Shown: piece by piece, positions 6,129 through 9,275 of the stretch | Position numbering within the stretch: position 1 is the first letter of the stretch | How the letters are laid out: each line of letters opens with the position of its first letter | NCBI GenBank assembly: GCA_029934775.1 | Contig: JAOZLO010000086.1 | Coordinates: 1 to 9,275 of the forward strand | Length of the DNA stretch: 9,275 bases | Origin: Desulfocapsaceae bacterium | GTDB lineage: Bacteria; Desulfobacterota; Desulfobulbia; Desulfobulbales; Desulfocapsaceae | Reading direction: 5' to 3' | Program-made: the position numbers and the translations under genes | Notes under the pieces: generated by a model | The model's input: only the letters and a program-made list of their open reading frames with translations | Databases searched by the model: none | What the model was told of the DNA's origin: nothing

Positions 6129-8231
6129 ATGACTCTAATACGGCTGACCATCGGCTCATACCTTGATCGATTTTCCCCTCCCGAAGGATTGCTCCTCCTG
6201 ATATTGGCAGTAATAGTAGGTGCAACAACTGGACTTGCTTCAGTTTTTTTTGTTAAACTGATTTTCGCCATACAAGATTTCTCCTATGCTACCGTTTTCT
6301 CGGTAATCCCTTTTGTCGGGAAATGGATATATGTGATTGTCCCGGTAGTCGGAGGATTACTGGTTGGACCTCTTATACTCTTTGCCAAAGAGGCCAAGGG
6401 GCACGGAGTCCCCGAAGTAATGCAGGCCCTTATTCTACGTGGAGGTCGTATTCGTGCAAGGGTTGCAGTCGCAAAAATTACAGCCTCAGCACTCTGTATA
6501 GGAACTGGCGGTTCTGCCGGGCGGGAAGGCCCGATTATCCAGGTCGGTTCTGCTCTTGGTTCCGGCATCGGGCAGATACTTCATCTCTCAGATGAGCGAA
6601 TAAGAAACCTGGTTGCCTGTGGGGCAGCAGCCGGAATTGCAGCAACCTTCAATGCACCTATTGCAGGAGTCGCCTTTGCCATAGAGGTTCTCATGTGCGG
6701 ATTGCAGATGCGTGCATTTGGTAACGTGGTCATTGCCGCAGTTGCTGCCTCGGTTGTCAGCAGGTCGATTATCGGTGATACATTTGCATTCCAGGTGCCG
6801 GCCTACAGTATGAACAGTCCCGTCGATATTCTACTCTATCTGATCCTTGGACTGACGGCAGCAATTGTTGGAATCATGTTTATGAAGATGTTGAATTATT
6901 CGGAGGACGTCTTTGATAACTGGAAATTTCCGCAAATTTTGAAACCAGCCGTGGGAGGATTGCTTCTCGGGATTCTTGGCCTTGCCTATATGAATCTCCC
7001 AGGCCTCGAGTTTGGTAGTGCAGGAGCCCACGGTGGCGGGATGACAACACCAGTTCCCCACATGTACGGCTCAGGTTTTCCCTTTATTGAAGCTGCTATT
7101 CAGGGGAATGCAGGACTCTGGCTACTGATTATTCTTATCTTTATAAAGCCACTCGCCACCTCGTTTACTCTTGGATCTGGGAATTCCGGTGGTGTGTTTG
7201 CCCCTTCTCTTTTTATCGGCGCCATGCTTGGCGGTGCTATGGGCCATTTTTTCAGCATCTGGTTTCCCTCGATTGTTGGAAATACCGGCGCCTTTGCCCT
7301 CGTTGGTATGGCAGCCCTTTTTTCAGCCACTGCCCGGGCTCCTCTGACTGCCATGCTCATCGTTTTTGAAATGAGCAACGACTACTCTATGATTCTACCG
7401 CTTATGGTGGCCGGAGTTGCCGCCAGTTATTTTTCACAATGGCTGCACCCTGAATCAATCTACACCATGAAGCTTGCAAAACGTGGTGTCCGTTTCGTAG
7501 AAGGCCGGGATATGGATATCATGCAGGGGGTTAAAATCAGTGAGGTAATGAAGGGCCGTCCTGTAACAATCCACAAGGATCAATTCTTTTCCGATGCCAT
7601 GGCACTTTTCCAGGAAAAAAACCTGCTCGGCTTCCCTGTCCTGCAGGATAACAATAAACTCTGGGGTATTGTCACTCTGCAGGATATGCAAAGAACACAG
7701 TCTCAGGAAAACTTCTCCTCAAGGGGGCTCAAGGTCTCAGATTTCGCAGTGGCAGACCCGATTACAGTTTTTCCTGATGAACCTATCTGGGCAGCAATTC
7801 AGAAAATGTCTCCCCGTGATCTGGCAAGACTCCCGGTTATCTCACGGGACGGTTCAGGCCAGCTGGTTGGTCTTATCAGCAGAAGTGATATCCTTCGGGC
7901 CTACGACGTTGGCGTCGTGCGAAAACAGAGAGGGCAGATTGTCGAGCACCAAGTGGACCTCCGGCAGTCAAAGGAAAACGGGTTTGTCGAGTTTGTCCTG
8001 AAAGAGGAAGACGCCTGCACCAATGCACTGGTCAAGGATCTTTCCATGCCGGATACCATTAATATGGTTTCAATTAAGCGAAGTGGCCAGATAATTATTC
8101 CAAAAGGACACACCAGGATAGAGATAGGTGATGTTATAACCGTCTACGGACGGCTCAAAGCTATTGAGGGAATAAAAGATTTTCTCAACAACTGCCCCCT
8201 GCCCGCCCCCTCCAAACAGGAAGAAAAGTAG
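6129..8231 (+). CDS. ClC-family chloride channel/transporter with CBS pair and TrkA-C-like domain
   Basis: An integral membrane ClC protein, about 700 residues from ATG 6129, predicted to move chloride or similar anions across the inner membrane. The anion-path motifs are present: 'GHGVPE' (His92 in the place of the usual Ser), 'GREGP' with gating Glu133, 'GGVFAP' (354-359) and Tyr445 in 'ESIYTM'. The inner proton glutamate position reads Val187 ('FAIEV'). Two CBS domains follow (about 469-525 and 534-592), normally nucleotide-binding regulatory modules. Last is a region (about 607-690, 'MVSIKRSGQIIIPKG...IEIGDVITVYG') resembling the TrkA-C/RCK-C ligand-binding domain. The start is uncertain: an in-frame GTG at 6033 would add 32 residues with no recognisable domain, and neither start has a clear ribosome-binding site. 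The EamA gene begins 21 bases downstream. Family firm; channel or exchanger not settled. Confidence 0.93.
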   Translation: MTLIRLTIGSYLDRFSPPEGLLLLILAVIVGATTGLASVFFVKLIFAIQDFSYATVFSVIPFVGKWIYVIVPVVGGLLVGPLILFAKEAKGHGVPEVMQALILRGGRIRARVAVAKITASALCIGTGGSAGREGPIIQVGSALGSGIGQILHLSDERIRNLVACGAAAGIAATFNAPIAGVAFAIEVLMCGLQMRAFGNVVIAAVAASVVSRSIIGDTFAFQVPAYSMNSPVDILLYLILGLTAAIVGIMFMKMLNYSEDVFDNWKFPQILKPAVGGLLLGILGLAYMNLPGLEFGSAGAHGGGMTTPVPHMYGSGFPFIEAAIQGNAGLWLLIILIFIKPLATSFTLGSGNSGGVFAPSLFIGAMLGGAMGHFFSIWFPSIVGNTGAFALVGMAALFSATARAPLTAMLIVFEMSNDYSMILPLMVAGVAASYFSQWLHPESIYTMKLAKRGVRFVEGRDMDIMQGVKISEVMKGRPVTIHKDQFFSDAMALFQEKNLLGFPVLQDNNKLWGIVTLQDMQRTQSQENFSSRGLKVSDFAVADPITVFPDEPIWAAIQKMSPRDLARLPVISRDGSGQLVGLISRSDILRAYDVGVVRKQRGQIVEHQVDLRQSKENGFVEFVLKEEDACTNALVKDLSMPDTINMVSIKRSGQIIIPKGHTRIEIGDVITVYGRLKAIEGIKDFLNNCPLPAPSKQEEK

Positions 8232-8252
8232 GTACTCTTTTCAAGGATCTTC

Positions 8253-9167
8253 ATGCCATTTGTCGGTGAAACGATCGCCATTGTCACCGTACTTTGCTGG
8301 ACCATCAGCATTCAATTTTTTGAAGCTGCCTCCAAAAAGGTTGGCGCTGTTCCTGTGAATATTATCAGGATTTCTGTGGCTCTGCTTCTTTTCAGCATCC
8401 TGTTATTTATCCGAAATGGACATATCATTCCGATCGATTTTCCTCTCCACGCATGGATATTTCTCAGCCTCTCCGGGATACTCGGGTTCTTTTTCGGTGA
8501 TATTTTCCTTTTCAAAGCACTGGTAGAAATAGGCCCAAGGGTCACCATGTTAATCTTCAGTCTGTCAGCACCAACGACAGCTCTTATAGGCTGGTTGTTC
8601 TTACATGAGACTTATGTTCCGCAGCAATGGCTGGGAATGCTCGTTACCCTGTTGGGGGTCAGTGTTGTCATCTTTGAAAGAGGGCAGAAAAATAAACCAG
8701 CTCAAAAGTTGAATGTAAGAAGAATTTCTTTCAAGGGTGTCATCTTTGCTTTTGCCGGAATGGCTGGACAGGCAGGAGGGTATATTCTCAGTAAAATTGC
8801 AATGCAGACTGAGACAGGTTACCTGGATGCATTTTCAGCAACTCAGATCAGGGCTCTCTCCGCATTTCTCTGTTTTCTCCTTCTATTTACAGTCACCCAT
8901 AAATGGGGTCATTTGAAAAATGCCCTGAACAATACAACAGCAGTTCTGTTTACATCTGCAGGAGCCGTTATCGGACCATTTCTGGGAGTTTCCCTCTCCC
9001 TTTTGGTGTTGCACTACCTGAGTATCGGCATTGCCTCCACATTTCTCTCTCTTGTTCCTATCTGTATCATCCCTTTTTCTATTTACCTCCACAAAGAGCA
9101 TGTCTCTATCAGAGCCCTGGCTGGTGCCTGTATTGCGGTCTCAGGCGTTTTTCTGCTCATGTCGTGA
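8253..9167 (+). CDS. EamA-domain (DMT superfamily) permease
   Basis: A 304-residue, very hydrophobic protein with about ten predicted membrane helices arranged as two EamA repeats (roughly residues 5-142 and 160-303). Each repeat ends in the typical pattern: 'LHETYVPQQWLGMLVTLLGV' in the first, 'LHKEHVSIRALAGACIAVSG' in the second. The family includes exporters of amino acids, metabolites and drugs in the inner membrane; nothing in the sequence identifies the substrate. The ATG has an AAGGA ribosome-binding site (8243-8247) 5 bases upstream. The 21-base gap after the ClC gene implies co-transcription, so a shared role in transport or osmotic adaptation is conceivable but unproven. No strong terminator is visible after the stop. 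Confidence 0.9.
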   Translation: MPFVGETIAIVTVLCWTISIQFFEAASKKVGAVPVNIIRISVALLLFSILLFIRNGHIIPIDFPLHAWIFLSLSGILGFFFGDIFLFKALVEIGPRVTMLIFSLSAPTTALIGWLFLHETYVPQQWLGMLVTLLGVSVVIFERGQKNKPAQKLNVRRISFKGVIFAFAGMAGQAGGYILSKIAMQTETGYLDAFSATQIRALSAFLCFLLLFTVTHKWGHLKNALNNTTAVLFTSAGAVIGPFLGVSLSLLVLHYLSIGIASTFLSLVPICIIPFSIYLHKEHVSIRALAGACIAVSGVFLLMS

Positions 9168-9219
9168 GAGAACCTGGTGAACAGCTTTTCAGCAACAGTG
9201 TACTCATCTCTCATTTCAG

Positions 9220-9275
9220 TTAAATGAACCGCTTCATCATCTCACTGATCACTGCGTCAGCATTCTCAGAAGTAA
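9220..9275 (-). CDS. Possible 3' end of a minus-strand gene (truncated by window edge)
   Basis: On the minus strand one frame is open from the window edge to a TAA (9222-9220) and reads 'TSENADAVISEMMKRFI'. The composition, ending in an amphipathic basic helix, is plausible for a protein C-terminus, and the gap of 52 bases to the convergent EamA stop is normal for this region. With 17 residues visible I cannot assign a family, and chance cannot be excluded. Confidence 0.35.
   Translation of the reverse strand, partial: TSENADAVISEMMKRFI

Noticed and set aside
9164..9213. tgagaga/tctctca pair after the EamA gene as a terminator
   Set aside because: Seven pairs separated by 35 bases with no T run; too weak to call.

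Overview
The window is an ordinary-looking stretch of bacterial chromosome: mid-40s percent G+C by eye, closely packed genes, no insertion sequence, phage gene, CRISPR array, tRNA or rRNA that I can see. The mix of genes (a bacterial Tim44-domain protein, a B12-type radical SAM protein of a kind I associate with Geobacter-like and sulfate-reducing bacteria, a divergent TadA-like deaminase and a chorismate synthase with eukaryote-like motifs) suggests Desulfobacterota, perhaps Desulfobulbales. This is inferred from remembered protein families, not from a search.

Layout. 81-692 (+) encodes a pRiA4b ORF-3-like protein. It converges on a minus-strand pair, a Tim44-like secreted or membrane protein (1366-2274) followed by pdxH (703-1344). 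A 10-bp hairpin covers the pdxH stop codon. The A/T-rich gap 2275-2433 separates the minus-strand pair from a divergent radical SAM gene (2482-4032, +), which ends near a weak terminator-like hairpin. After a 240-264 bp gap with a possible promoter come a deaminase (4297-4812) and aroC (4853-5950), probably co-transcribed. A promoter-like sequence then precedes a ClC anion channel/transporter with CBS and TrkA-C-like regulatory domains (6129-8231) and an EamA/DMT permease (8253-9167), spaced like an operon. The last ~55 bases probably carry the 3' end of a minus-strand gene.

How the genes relate. pdxH (pyridoxal phosphate supply) and aroC (shikimate pathway) are housekeeping. The ClC and EamA genes are both membrane transport and closely linked. 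I see no clear functional link across the whole window, and no strong case for a new multi-gene system. The points most worth a second look are the CX4CX2C cluster motif of the radical SAM protein, the channel-like substitutions in the ClC protein, the eukaryote-like AroC, and two inverted repeats at upstream regulatory positions.
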